DNA of 64,000 bases from Shewanella vesiculosa. GTDB taxonomy: Bacteria; Pseudomonadota; Gammaproteobacteria; Enterobacterales; Shewanellaceae. Every line of letters starts with the position of its first letter. Position 1 is the first letter of the stretch. Positions 26,303 to 35,637 of this stretch are shown in pieces. The notes beneath the pieces are model-generated. The model ran no database searches. It saw only the letters and a program-made list of their open reading frames with translations, and was not told where the DNA came from. Location: positions 2,976,001 through 3,040,000 of the forward strand of contig NZ_CP073588.1 of assembly GCF_021560015.1 (NCBI RefSeq). The letters are read 5' to 3'. Position numbers and translations under genes: made by a program.

Positions 26303-26591
26303 CACTAGATATGATCGATATCATTATGACCAAACTATCCTCGATTATATTAAGTGAAAACATGTTTATAAAACCTTAATTTATCGACATGTAATGCGGC
26401 ATTGATTCATTTATGTCGATGGCATCGACATCTTTAACCTTCATTTAAGACCATGCTCATATGTATATAAAGCGGCTAAATCTATACAGGTGCAGTGAAA
26501 TAGGTATAAAAAATCCAATGTGATACACCTTTACCGCAATGGAGACTTAACGGCGCTTTACCAGATCATTTACCCATAGTAATAGTCGTAC

Positions 26592-29500
26592 TTACACCTT
26601 TTGCTGCGGCTTAGGCAGTGTGGTATCACGTGGTTGCTTGAGTTTTTGATTTGGTTTGCTTTTAAAGGATATTGTCGCTGTATTAATGGTATTGCTACAA
26701 CTAGGCACGCTGTTACCGCGATAATTTTTACACCCCCAAAAAGTTCCTCGGGCACTTTCTCTTAAACTCATGTCTGCGCCACAGAGGTTACATAGCGGCG
26801 CTATGTGACCACAATGTTCATCTAAGCAAACAGCAAAACCATTAGTGCGCTTGCGCGTCATCGGGCTACCACAGAGGTCACACCCCGCTTCTTGATGATC
26901 GCACAAAGGAAAATGCGAGCATGAGAAAAATGATGAAAACTTGCCTGTTCGCGCTTTTAATGTGCCAGTCGTACATCGAGCACATTTAATTTGCTCAAAT
27001 AACGTTTGTACCAATGAAGTACTGAATTCATTCAGTTCAACGTTATAGGGTTGCTGAATAAGCTCGACCACAAAGGGGCTGACATTGGTCATATCTGCTA
27101 ATACATAAACACGATGCTTAGCTCGAGTCAGTGCGACATAAAACAAGCGTCGCTCTTCGGCAAATTGAAAAGCTTCAGCTTGGGGCAAGAAAGCGTCGAG
27201 TAAAGGTGGGGTTATTTTCTGTGATGGAAATCCGTGTATACCTTGAGTCAGTCCCATAATTACCACATAGTCGGCCTCTTTGCCCTTTGAGGCATGAAAA
27301 GATAAACACTCAATCGATAACATGGGGTACTGAGCATTTAACTGACGCAATAGATCTTTATCGGGTAATTGAAACCAAAAACGTGCCAGTAAATAGACTG
27401 TCGGTTTCGTTATGGATTTAGTCGAGGGCTCAGTAGTAGATATCGCACTGGCTTTAGCCACATGAACAGACAAGGCGTTCAAAGCTTGCGCTAATGCATT
27501 AGCACTCGGTTCATCTTGACTTGCGCGCTCATTTACTCCGCGGCGTAGTATCGAGATAGCAGGATCAGCCACCTGTATTAACGAATGAACCTCTTTATTA
27601 AGTTGATGCGGGTTTTTAGTCACAAAAGCGCTGGCAACTTCGCCGATACGGTTATTAAATCTAAACGTTAGGTCCAAATGAGTTTCGCTGGTCTGACCAA
27701 AATACTGGGCGAATTGCGTCGTTAAGCTGACATCTGCCCCACTGAAGCGATAAATAGCCTGCCAGTCATCACCCACACAAAAGAGTGAAGTCTCGCTACT
27801 GGAGGTTTTCGATCTTGAATCTCGCAGCGCACGCACTAAACGCGCTCTAGGTTCTGAAATATCCTGAAACTCATCGACCATAATATATCGCCACGGGCTA
27901 ACGTATTGGCCGCTTTGCAAATAGGCTAGCGCTTTAGCAATCATATCTTCAAAGTCGATATCACCCGTTGCAGATAAATACTCCTGATACTGCTGTAAAA
28001 TAGGTTGCAGCAATTGAAATGCTTTACGAGCTTGTTGAGGATCCGCTGCTTGGCTAAATATGCGTTGTAAACCTGTTTTATCCACACAAGCCGCTTTGTA
28101 CAAACCGATTAACTGACTGAACAATTTAGCCAGCTCAGTTACCCGCCCCAGCTCATAAAGGGTGGCCAATATCGCGTCATCAGGCAAAGGCAAATAGTTA
28201 ACCTTAAATACCGTTAAAGCCTGTTCAAGCTTGTTGATTAACTGATTTTTCTTGTGCTGATAATAAAATAATTCAATACAATTAGTTTGCTGTTTTTGAT
28301 GTAACTGGCGTTTCCACGCCATTGATGCCAAATACGCTGCGTTATCGATATAAGGAGCGGTATTATTGGCGGAATCGCCGTAATATTCAATGTAAACGTT
28401 ATATTGTGGTAGGTAAAAATCAGGCTGATACTGACGAAACTCAAGCGTGCTGACATCATATTCATATTTAGCTTCATACTGATATTCAATGCCATTGCTA
28501 AATAGCCAGTTGGCGATATACAGCTCACCAAAACTTTTTACTCTTTCGCCTTTTAATGAACGGATATCGTTGTCATGTAAATATTCAAAATACTCACCTT
28601 CAGTTGAAAATTCGAATGGGCTTTTTTTCAACGTAATAGTAACGGCTAAAATAGTCGAAAAGATGTTTACGGTAAGACTCATTTTCAATCAACGTTTCTA
28701 ATCTATCATGCACCCATTTGTCTTTGGCAGGTTCATCATTTACCCACGCTGATAAGCTTGGTTTTACACCTTCAACCTCGGTAATAATTTTTAAGCCTAA
28801 ACTATGAAACGTGCTGGCTTTAATGTCAGCAGTACCAAGTTTGTGTTTAATCCGTAGATCCATTTCTTTGGCGGCTTTTGTACCATAAGCCAACAATAGA
28901 ATATCATCCGCTTTCGCTTGACCGCTGGCGACTAAATACCCTGCACGGCCAACCATAACACTGGTTTTACCGGTTCCGGCACCCGCTAACAGTAGATTGT
29001 TATCATCATCAATAATGCAGGCGCGGCGCTGTTTATTGGTTAATGGATTTGATTCAACACTATCGAAAAAATCAGCAAATGCCACTAACTGCGATTGAAT
29101 ATAATCTTCACGCAAATGCTCTACATGCGCATTCTTCCAATGGTAAAAATGGTGTAATTGAGTTAATGCCGCGCGTGTTTTAGGTGGTAATTCAACACTT
29201 GCACTCCACGGAAACCAACGGCGATATTCGCGCGCGATTCTTGAACTCATTTTCGCTAGCAATGACTGACGTAAATAGCGCTTCGATATGGCTTTTTCAA
29301 TCCGTGCTATCAAATCATACAATGCTTGTTCATGGGATAACGCCCACAGTAATTCGACTTGGTGTTTAAAATGAGAGCGAGCAAAATAACTCAGAAATGG
29401 AATTTGATAGCTCACACCAGAGGCGGTAAAACTTAATAAGCTACCCAGTAAGCTGGCACTAAACAGTGGTGGATGATCTAACTGCTGCCAAGATACATGC

Positions 29501-29694
29501 TCAAGATTCGTCAATGGCAAACGCGATAAAAATAGACTCTGGGTTGGAACAAAGCTTATGCCCTCTGCCGTTATCTCAAGCGCATTGGCATTGCGATGAT
29601 ATAAATGTCCGAACCAACTGTGAGGAATAGGGTTAACTGAATATTGTGCTGACAATGTAAAACCTACGACTAAATGGTTTCTGGAATTAACCAA
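26592..29694 (-). pseudogene. UvrD/helicase IV-like DNA helicase with topoisomerase-type zinc fingers, frameshifted as read
   Basis: Two overlapping frames form one superfamily 1 helicase. The first (from 29694, 364 codons) has the helicase IV-like N-terminal region and Walker A LLLAGAGTGKTSVM. The second (to 26592) has the rest: YMVDEFQDISEPRARL (motif II), CVGDDWQAIYRFSGAD (III), FRFNNRIGE (IV), FHASKGKEAD (V), FYVALTRAKHRVYVL (VI). Then come three zinc-finger-like modules (CARC...C; CDLCGSPM...C; CNLCGADM...C) of the topoisomerase C4 type. The frames join at an A7 run (28622-28628 on the plus strand as T7), where six A gives YVEKSPFEFS; the corrected protein has 1033 residues. E. coli HelD has 684. 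Probably a real gene with a homopolymer error. Confidence 0.85.
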
Positions 29695-29882
29695 CTAATA
29701 TATAAGATAACTTTACAGTAAATAATTCACAATTGCGGATTTAATTTAAGTACTAAAACAGCTGGTTGGTTAATTAACATCCAGCACAGCCGAACTGATG
29801 ATCTTCCTTTTGTAGGCAAAACTTCATACAGTGATCATATCTATTTTTATCTACTGATTGCATAAGACGATTTGGAGCCTAA

Positions 29883-30381
29883 ATGTCACCTCATCATTAC
29901 CCAACGTTTGCCTTAGACGACATTGCTAACTTACATGAATCAGCTCAAGTTGAATTTAAATTAGCAGGTGGACGAGACGGCAAGGGTACATTGCCCGAAG
30001 GCATGTGGGAAAGCTATAGCGCTTTTGCCAACACCTTAGGTGGTGAAATTATTTTAGGCGTAAAGGAGCAACAAGGTGAGTTTACTATTGAGGGGATTGT
30101 TAATCCTATGCCGATGCTGAGTGAAATTTGGCAAATATTACACGATCCGAAAAAGATCAGTCACAATATTTTAGCTCCAACTGATGTACAAATTATTGAA
30201 ATAATGGCGAAAAAGCTTATTCGCATCCATGTGCCCTGTGTCGATGTAAAACTTAGGCCTATTTATGTTGGTACTGATCCGTATAGCGGCACCTACTCGT
30301 GTAGGTGATGCCGATATGCATGCTAGCCGCGAGCAAGTAGAACAAATGAGCCTTAAAGCAGGCATAGACCTAAAACGCTAA
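29883..30381 (+). pseudogene. AlbA_2 (Schlafen-like) domain protein, truncated and frameshifted remnant
   Basis: The first 136 residues are a typical AlbA_2 domain (ESAQVEFKLAGG near residue 20, then SYSAFANTLGGEIILGVKE), the putative nucleic-acid or nucleotide-binding module of Schlafen-like bacterial regulators. The motif GTYxRxGxxD is broken at about 30290: the frame reads GTYSCR-stop, while the next frame gives TRVGDADMHASREQVEQM to a stop at 30381. Adding two bases (AC) would join them to about 166 residues. Full-length family members usually run several hundred residues more with a C-terminal winged helix, which is absent here because yigB ends eight bases later. So it is a remnant, perhaps left by deletion. 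Confidence 0.75.
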
Positions 30382-30388
30382 CGTCACC

Positions 30389-31130
30389 CTAAAGTAAGCC
30401 TAACAGAAGATCTAAATGATTAATTTCAATGTGTGGCAAAACCGGTTGAGCTTTTTTATGCCGTTGCTGCATACAAGGATTTAACCACACAGTTTGGCAC
30501 CCTGCCATTTTTGCCCCAGCAATATCAGACAGCGGATGATCACCCACATGCAATAATGCTGCAGGCTTAATATCCAGTTGACGGCAAGCGAGGCTAAACA
30601 TGTCGGCAGCAGGCTTCATTTTAACTCCGTGGCCTGGATGAAGCACAAATTTCATGACCTTATCTAAGCCAATACGTTGGCTGTCGACATTGCCATTAGT
30701 AATACCAATAAGCTGATAGCGTTGACTTAAACGCTCTAGTACCTGCAATACATTATTATCAACGGTAAAGTTACTACGATGATGGGTAAAACATGCCATG
30801 CCATCTTGGGCCCCTTTGCTGGCTTCAACTTCGCTATAACCAAAGTGTAAAAGGCCTTGGCGCAACATGGCATAACGGGCTGCAGTGGTATCGTGTACTA
30901 ACTCTGGATGATGAATAAATAACTGATGTTTAAGTTGCTGCCATTGATCTGCCCCCCCATGCTGTAGTGGCGGGATAGGTTTGATTAATTAGCGAAAATA
31001 GTTCATCGCTGGCATGTAATACATAAGGAAGATTATTATAGAGTGTGTCGTCTAAATCAAAACTGATCGCGCTAAACGGTTGTAGACGTTGATACTGGAT
31101 CATTGATGCTTTAAGTAATGGCGTTGTCAT
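30389..31130 (-). pseudogene. yigB: YigB-like HAD phosphatase, frameshifted as read
   Basis: The start (ATG at 31130) shows HAD motif I, FDLDDTLYNN; the frame then runs into GGRSMAAT-stop. The downstream frame supplies motif II (ITNGN), the KP loop lysine region (KMKPAADMF) and motif III/IV (HVGDHPLSDIAGA). The switch is at a C7 run (30952-30958); six C gives TAWGADQWQQLKHQL and a 246-residue protein, like E. coli YigB (238), a phosphatase acting on FMN and the riboflavin intermediate. The gene overlaps the xerC stop by one base, the conserved xerC-yigB order, so it is likely functional with an indel error in the homopolymer. Confidence 0.87.
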
Positions 31131-32029
31131 TATTTCCCCCTGTCTTTTTTCGCTCTTGGATGCGCGTTATCGTACACTTTGGCAAGGTGTTGAAAGTCTA
31201 AACTAGTGTAAATCTGCGTGGTCGATAAGTTAGCATGACCAAGCAGTTCTTGTACGGCACGTAAATCTTGACTTGATTCAAGCATATGGGTTGCAAACGA
31301 ATGACGCAATTTATGTGGGTGAACTTTTACCGCCATAGCTTGTTCCTGACCCCACTTAGCCATCCGCGCTTGAATACTGCGATGAGATAATCGTTTACCT
31401 TGGCTACTGACAAATAATGCATCACCCGCTTGACTACAAGGTAACTGGCTGCGGCAGTTTAGCCATGCCGTTAATGCATTTAAGGCTAGTTTGCCAATGG
31501 GCACAACCCGCTGTTTACTGCCCTTACCCAGCACTTTAACTTCGCTTTGATCAAACTTAATGTCAGCGCAATCTAGGCTGGCGAGCTCAGCTAAACGTAA
31601 GCCACTGGAATAAAATAATTCCATAATAGCTTTATCACGTAAGCACAACGGATCGTCACCCTCGATAGACAATAAATGACTGACGGCATCGACATCCATA
31701 TTTTTTGGCAAAGGTTTATTTTGTTTTGGAGCACTTAAGCTGTGTGCTGGGTTGACCGTTATGGCACCTTCGCGCAATAGAAAATCAAAGAACTGTTTTA
31801 CGGCAGACAAACACAAAGATAACGAACGTGGACTCAAGCCTTTGCGGTGTAATGTTGCCAGCATAGATTGTAACTCGTCGCGGGTAACATCAATAAGCTG
31901 AGTTGATTCGGTTAAGATGCCTTCAACCCTTCGTAATTCAAACATATAATTACGCACGGTATAGCTTGATAGTTGCCTTTCTGAGGTTAAATGTTGGCTA
32001 AATATCGTTTGCCAGTCTGTTGGCTGCAT
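31130..32029 (-). CDS. xerC: XerC, tyrosine site-specific recombinase
   Basis: A 299-residue XerC (E. coli: 298) that with XerD resolves chromosome dimers at dif near the septum under FtsK control. The N-terminal SAM-like domain (about 5-90) precedes the catalytic domain with SSGLRLAEL (Arg), [10 protein letters not shown] (Lys), [14 protein letters not shown] (His-x-x-Arg) and [14 protein letters not shown] (His and Tyr nucleophile). The start is the ATG at 32029 with GGAG upstream; an ORF extension to 32086 adds 19 unrelated residues. It is in the operon lptM-lysA-dapF-DUF484-xerC-yigB. Confidence 0.96.
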   Translation of the reverse strand: MQPTDWQTIFSQHLTSERQLSSYTVRNYMFELRRVEGILTESTQLIDVTRDELQSMLATLHRKGLSPRSLSLCLSAVKQFFDFLLREGAITVNPAHSLSAPKQNKPLPKNMDVDAVSHLLSIEGDDPLCLRDKAIMELFYSSGLRLAELASLDCADIKFDQSEVKVLGKGSKQRVVPIGKLALNALTAWLNCRSQLPCSQAGDALFVSSQGKRLSHRSIQARMAKWGQEQAMAVKVHPHKLRHSFATHMLESSQDLRAVQELLGHANLSTTQIYTSLDFQHLAKVYDNAHPRAKKDRGK

Positions 32030-32099
32030 CACAATGCTCCCAGTACATGAACGATCGGAGTACGCTGTGTATCCTAAACAACACACTGAGCATTAACTA

Positions 32100-32840
32100 T
32101 TACAGTTGCGGTAGCTTATGGTCTAACAAACGACGCAATTGGCTAAATAGCAATGAGTCCATATCAGGATGAAAATGAGTGGGATCTTTACTGGCAATGG
32201 CAAATATCACCTGGCCATTGTCATCCGATAATTTAGTTAATGCTACAGACCCCACATCACTGCCAAATAAACGTTTAGATTCTGATTGCGTGAGCCGCCC
32301 AAAGTAATAACCGCTTTGGACACGATGACGCCAAATTTTTGCTAATTCGCTGTCAATATCGTGCACCGTAATCAACCTAACGTGACTAAAGCCAAACTCA
32401 GTTTTTAATCCTTCAGACAATACTTGACGCAGCTCGCCTAAGTCTTGACTCGCAAGCATTTTAAACGATAACTCATTATTAAATTTAAAGATTCTCTCAT
32501 TATGAGTCGCTATGTTCATCAGCGAAGTAATTTCTTCTTCAAGCTGATTGACGCGCTGGCGAAGCAGCTCTTGTCGACGCTCAACTAATGAAACCGCACC
32601 ACGTTCTGCATGCGGAACACGCATGGCCACTAACAACTCTGGATAACGATTAAAAAAGTCAGGATTATCTAACAAGTATTCGCGGATCAGCATTTCATCA
32701 AAAGGGGCTTGTTGCAAACTGGCCATCATGTCGACAGCAAGATCTTGGCCAATTGAATTGATATCTTTGGCTTGTGCACTGCTAACCGTATTGCCTGCCA
32801 CTTCGTTAGCTAAACTGACTTCGGAGGTAATCTCACTCAT
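32100..32840 (-). CDS. DUF484 family protein (GAF-like)
   Basis: A 246-residue DUF484 protein. It has a variable N-terminus, the conserved [20 protein letters not shown] segment (about 49-68), a coiled coil (about 85-115, [19 protein letters not shown]) and a C-terminal GAF-like domain (about 120-246) with the [13 protein letters not shown] segment. Its molecular role is not established. It overlaps dapF by four bases and lies 70 bases before xerC, the order conserved in gammaproteobacteria, so it is co-transcribed with both. Confidence 0.9.
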   Translation of the reverse strand: MSEITSEVSLANEVAGNTVSSAQAKDINSIGQDLAVDMMASLQQAPFDEMLIREYLLDNPDFFNRYPELLVAMRVPHAERGAVSLVERRQELLRQRVNQLEEEITSLMNIATHNERIFKFNNELSFKMLASQDLGELRQVLSEGLKTEFGFSHVRLITVHDIDSELAKIWRHRVQSGYYFGRLTQSESKRLFGSDVGSVALTKLSDDNGQVIFAIASKDPTHFHPDMDSLLFSQLRRLLDHKLPQL

Positions 32841-33664
32841 AGTTGTATTTGTCCATCATATACATGTTCTGCCGGGCCCGTCATCCACAGAGGTTTACCC
32901 TCGCCGTCCCAATTAATGACTAAGCTACCACCAGGTAAATCGACTCTCACCTGCTTATCAAGCTTACCCTGTAATTGACCAACGGCTGCAGCAGCGCATG
33001 CGCCCGTGCCACAGGCTAGCGTTTCTGCTGCGCCACGTTCATACACGCGCAACTTAATATGCCCAGGGTTAATGACTTGCATAAAGCCAACATTGACGCC
33101 CTTAGGGAAGCGTTCGTGGCGAGTTAACATACTGCCAATTTCATCAACCTTGACGGTTTGCACATCTTCAACCTCGATAACGCAATGGGGGTTACCCATA
33201 GAAATAGCGCCACACAGGTAAGTTTGCATTGCGGTTTGCAGTAAGTAGGTCTTTTCGCTTTTTTTAGCTTTAAACGGAATTTGGCTTGGTTCAATAACGG
33301 GAACACCCATATTAACTGTGATGTTACCATCACGCTCTATCCGCAAAGTAATTTTACCTGAGTTAGTACTCACCCGAATTTTATTTTTTTGGGTGAGGCC
33401 TTTATTGCGAACAAAACGAGCAAAACAGCGTGCACCATTGCCACACTGCTCAACTTCACTGCCATCGGCATTAAAGATGCGATAATGAAAATCTAAATCA
33501 GGATCATAGGGCGGCTCGACCAACAATAATTGATCAAAACCAATCCCAAAATTTCGATCGGCAAGACGGCGAATTTGTTCAGGCGAAAAAAACACATTTT
33601 GTGTTACGCCATCAACGACCATAAAGTCATTACCCAGTCCGTGCATCTTAGTGAAATGGATCAC
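32837..33664 (-). CDS. dapF: DapF, diaminopimelate epimerase
   Basis: A 275-residue PLP-independent epimerase (E. coli: 274) that converts LL- to meso-diaminopimelate for peptidoglycan and lysine. It starts with [18 protein letters not shown], and the two catalytic cysteines are in [13 protein letters not shown] (about residue 73) and [16 protein letters not shown] (about 217). It is downstream of lysA with a 40-base gap and overlaps the DUF484 gene by four bases. Confidence 0.97.
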   Translation of the reverse strand: MIHFTKMHGLGNDFMVVDGVTQNVFFSPEQIRRLADRNFGIGFDQLLLVEPPYDPDLDFHYRIFNADGSEVEQCGNGARCFARFVRNKGLTQKNKIRVSTNSGKITLRIERDGNITVNMGVPVIEPSQIPFKAKKSEKTYLLQTAMQTYLCGAISMGNPHCVIEVEDVQTVKVDEIGSMLTRHERFPKGVNVGFMQVINPGHIKLRVYERGAAETLACGTGACAAAAVGQLQGKLDKQVRVDLPGGSLVINWDGEGKPLWMTGPAEHVYDGQIQL

Positions 33665-33704
33665 AAAAGTTTCCTTATAAAACGTTATGCCGTTTGCTTA
33701 TTGC

Positions 33705-34949
33705 CTATGGCAATAAATATTCGCCTTGCCAAAGTTGTTGTAGCGTTTCGCGCTGACGGACAACAAAATCATCACTACCATCAACCATAATCTCCGCGAC
33801 TCTTGGACGAGAGTTATAATTTGAGGCCATCACAAAACCATAAGCACCACTTGAACGAACGGCTAATAAGTCACCCGCTTTTACCGTTAACTGCCTGTCT
33901 TTACCAAGAAAGTCACCAGTCTCACATACAGGACCTACAATATCATAAGCGAAAGTTGGCGCATCATTTTGTTGTACCGGAATAATATTTTGCCACGCAC
34001 TATAAAGCGCAGGGCGAATAAGATCGTTCATGGCACCATCGACAATCGCAAAACGCTTATCGCTATTTTCTTTTAGGTAAAGCACTTGAGTGACGAAAAT
34101 ACCTGCGTTAGCCGCAATAGCACGGCCCGGTTCAAAAATTAATGTTAACTTGCGACCATTTAAACGATCGAGTAATGCTGCGGCGTATTTATCTGGATGC
34201 GGCGGAGTTTCACTATTATAGGTAACCCCTAAGCCGCCACCCACGTCAAAATGTTCAATCTTAATACCTTGCTCACCTAAACGGTCGATCAACGCCAACA
34301 TGCGATCCATGGCATCTAAAAAGGGTTTAATCTCGGTAAGCTGTGAACCAATATGGCAGTCGACACCTTTTACATGTAAATGAGCTAATTCAGCGGCACG
34401 AGCAAAAACCGTATCAGCCTCGTCCATGGCGATGCCAAATTTATTTTCTTTAAGACCTGTGGAAATATAAGGATGAGTACCAGCATCGACATCGGGATTA
34501 ATCCGCAAAGAAACCGGTGCCACTTTACCTAAGCGCCCAGCGACGTCATTAAGCTGTTCAAGTTCAGCACTGGACTCAACATTAAAACAGTAAATGCCAA
34601 TGTTTAGGGCTTGCTCCATTTCGGCAACCGTTTTGCCCACACCAGAAAAAACCACTTTTTTAGGGTCGCCGCCCGCTTGTAATACACGCGAGAGCTCACC
34701 ACCAGAAACAATATCAAAACCACTGCCTAAACGGGCCAATACATTTAACACTGCAAGGTTTGAATTCGCCTTCACCGCATAACAAATAAGATGAGGATGA
34801 TCAGCAACGGCATTATTAAAGGCATGCCAATGGCGCTCTAATGTGGCACGAGAATAAATATACAACGGCGTACCGTGCGTTTTAGCCAGTTTTGCTACAT
34901 CGCAGTCTTCTGCGAATAGTGAATCATTTTGATATGAAAAGTAATCCAA
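33705..34949 (-). CDS. lysA: LysA, diaminopimelate decarboxylase
   Basis: A 414-residue PLP-dependent enzyme making lysine from meso-diaminopimelate. The PLP lysine is in CYAVKANSNLAVL (about residue 60); HIGSQL, HFDVGGGLGV and EPGRAIAANAG follow, and the CETGDFLG segment carries the catalytic Cys of the second subunit. Length matches the family. It lies between lptM (20 bases upstream) and dapF, giving consecutive enzymes of the same pathway in one operon. Confidence 0.96.
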   Translation of the reverse strand: MDYFSYQNDSLFAEDCDVAKLAKTHGTPLYIYSRATLERHWHAFNNAVADHPHLICYAVKANSNLAVLNVLARLGSGFDIVSGGELSRVLQAGGDPKKVVFSGVGKTVAEMEQALNIGIYCFNVESSAELEQLNDVAGRLGKVAPVSLRINPDVDAGTHPYISTGLKENKFGIAMDEADTVFARAAELAHLHVKGVDCHIGSQLTEIKPFLDAMDRMLALIDRLGEQGIKIEHFDVGGGLGVTYNSETPPHPDKYAAALLDRLNGRKLTLIFEPGRAIAANAGIFVTQVLYLKENSDKRFAIVDGAMNDLIRPALYSAWQNIIPVQQNDAPTFAYDIVGPVCETGDFLGKDRQLTVKAGDLLAVRSSGAYGFVMASNYNSRPRVAEIMVDGSDDFVVRQRETLQQLWQGEYLLP

Positions 34950-34969
34950 AATGCGGTCCCTTATAAATG

Positions 34970-35164
34970 CTATTCTTGTTGTGAGGTTGAAGGTTGAGAG
35001 TCGAGCACCTCAGTTTGCTTGGGCACATCTGTGCTAGCAGATTTTGGGGCGACTTTATTGGCCACTGGCTCAGGAGTTTTGTATAAAACGCCTTTTTGAC
35101 CACATGCGGTTACAAATAGGCTAGCAAGCATAATAAATAAAAGCAGTCTCATTTTTTTCAACAT
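34970..35164 (-). CDS. lptM: LptM (YifL) small outer-membrane lipoprotein
   Basis: A 64-residue lipoprotein with signal peptide and lipobox LFVTAC-G (lipidated Cys at residue 21), then GQKGVLYKTPEP, the conserved LptM/YifL N-terminal stretch (CGxKGpLyxP). In E. coli LptM stabilises the LptD/LptE lipopolysaccharide translocon and helps its disulfide formation. It heads the operon before lysA and is divergent from cyaY across 67 bases, as in many gammaproteobacteria. A second ATG at codon 5 is a possible start. Confidence 0.9.
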   Translation of the reverse strand: MLKKMRLLLFIMLASLFVTACGQKGVLYKTPEPVANKVAPKSASTDVPKQTEVLDSQPSTSQQE

Positions 35165-35231
35165 CTGTGCATCTAGTGAATAATGGTCTTATAATCGCAT
35201 TCATAACGCAGAAAGCAAAGGATAGAAATAC

Positions 35232-35567
35232 ATGGCTATTACAGATACTGAGTTTCATCGATTAGCCGATGAAATGTTTGGCGAAATAGAGAACGCGGTA
35301 GAAAAAGCAATTGACGAGCAAGATGCCGATGTCGATATTAATGCCAGCGGCAATGTTTTGCAGTTGGCTTTTGAAGATAATTCGCAAATCGTCATCAATA
35401 AACAAGAGCCTCTTCATGAAATTTGGCTGGCGACAAAATCAGGTGGTTATCACTTTAACTACAATGATGGCAAATGGTTAGATACCCGTAATGGATTGGA
35501 ATTTATGTCTTTTGTGATTGATGCCATCAATAAACAAAGTGGTATTTTGCTCGAGATAAACGCATAA
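35232..35567 (+). CDS. cyaY: CyaY, bacterial frataxin
   Basis: A 111-residue frataxin (E. coli: 106) with the acidic first helix ([20 protein letters not shown]) that binds iron, and the beta-sheet segments [19 protein letters not shown] and [13 protein letters not shown]. CyaY modulates IscS-dependent iron-sulfur cluster assembly. It is convergent with cyaA and divergent from lptM, the usual neighbourhood. Confidence 0.95.
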   Translation: MAITDTEFHRLADEMFGEIENAVEKAIDEQDADVDINASGNVLQLAFEDNSQIVINKQEPLHEIWLATKSGGYHFNYNDGKWLDTRNGLEFMSFVIDAINKQSGILLEINA

Positions 35568-35578
35568 ACCTCGCAATA

Positions 35579-35602
35579 ACTTAGTGTGTAATTGCACTAA
35601 GT
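35579..35602. terminator. Hairpin between convergent cyaY and cyaA
   Basis: ACTTAGTG and CACTAAGT form a perfect 8-base stem. There is no T-run on either side, so it may be only a 3'-end stem; its position between two convergent stops makes a termination role possible. Confidence 0.4.
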
Positions 35603-35637
35603 AAGTGGTTAAATTGTCATTGAGTTTGGGCTTATGC

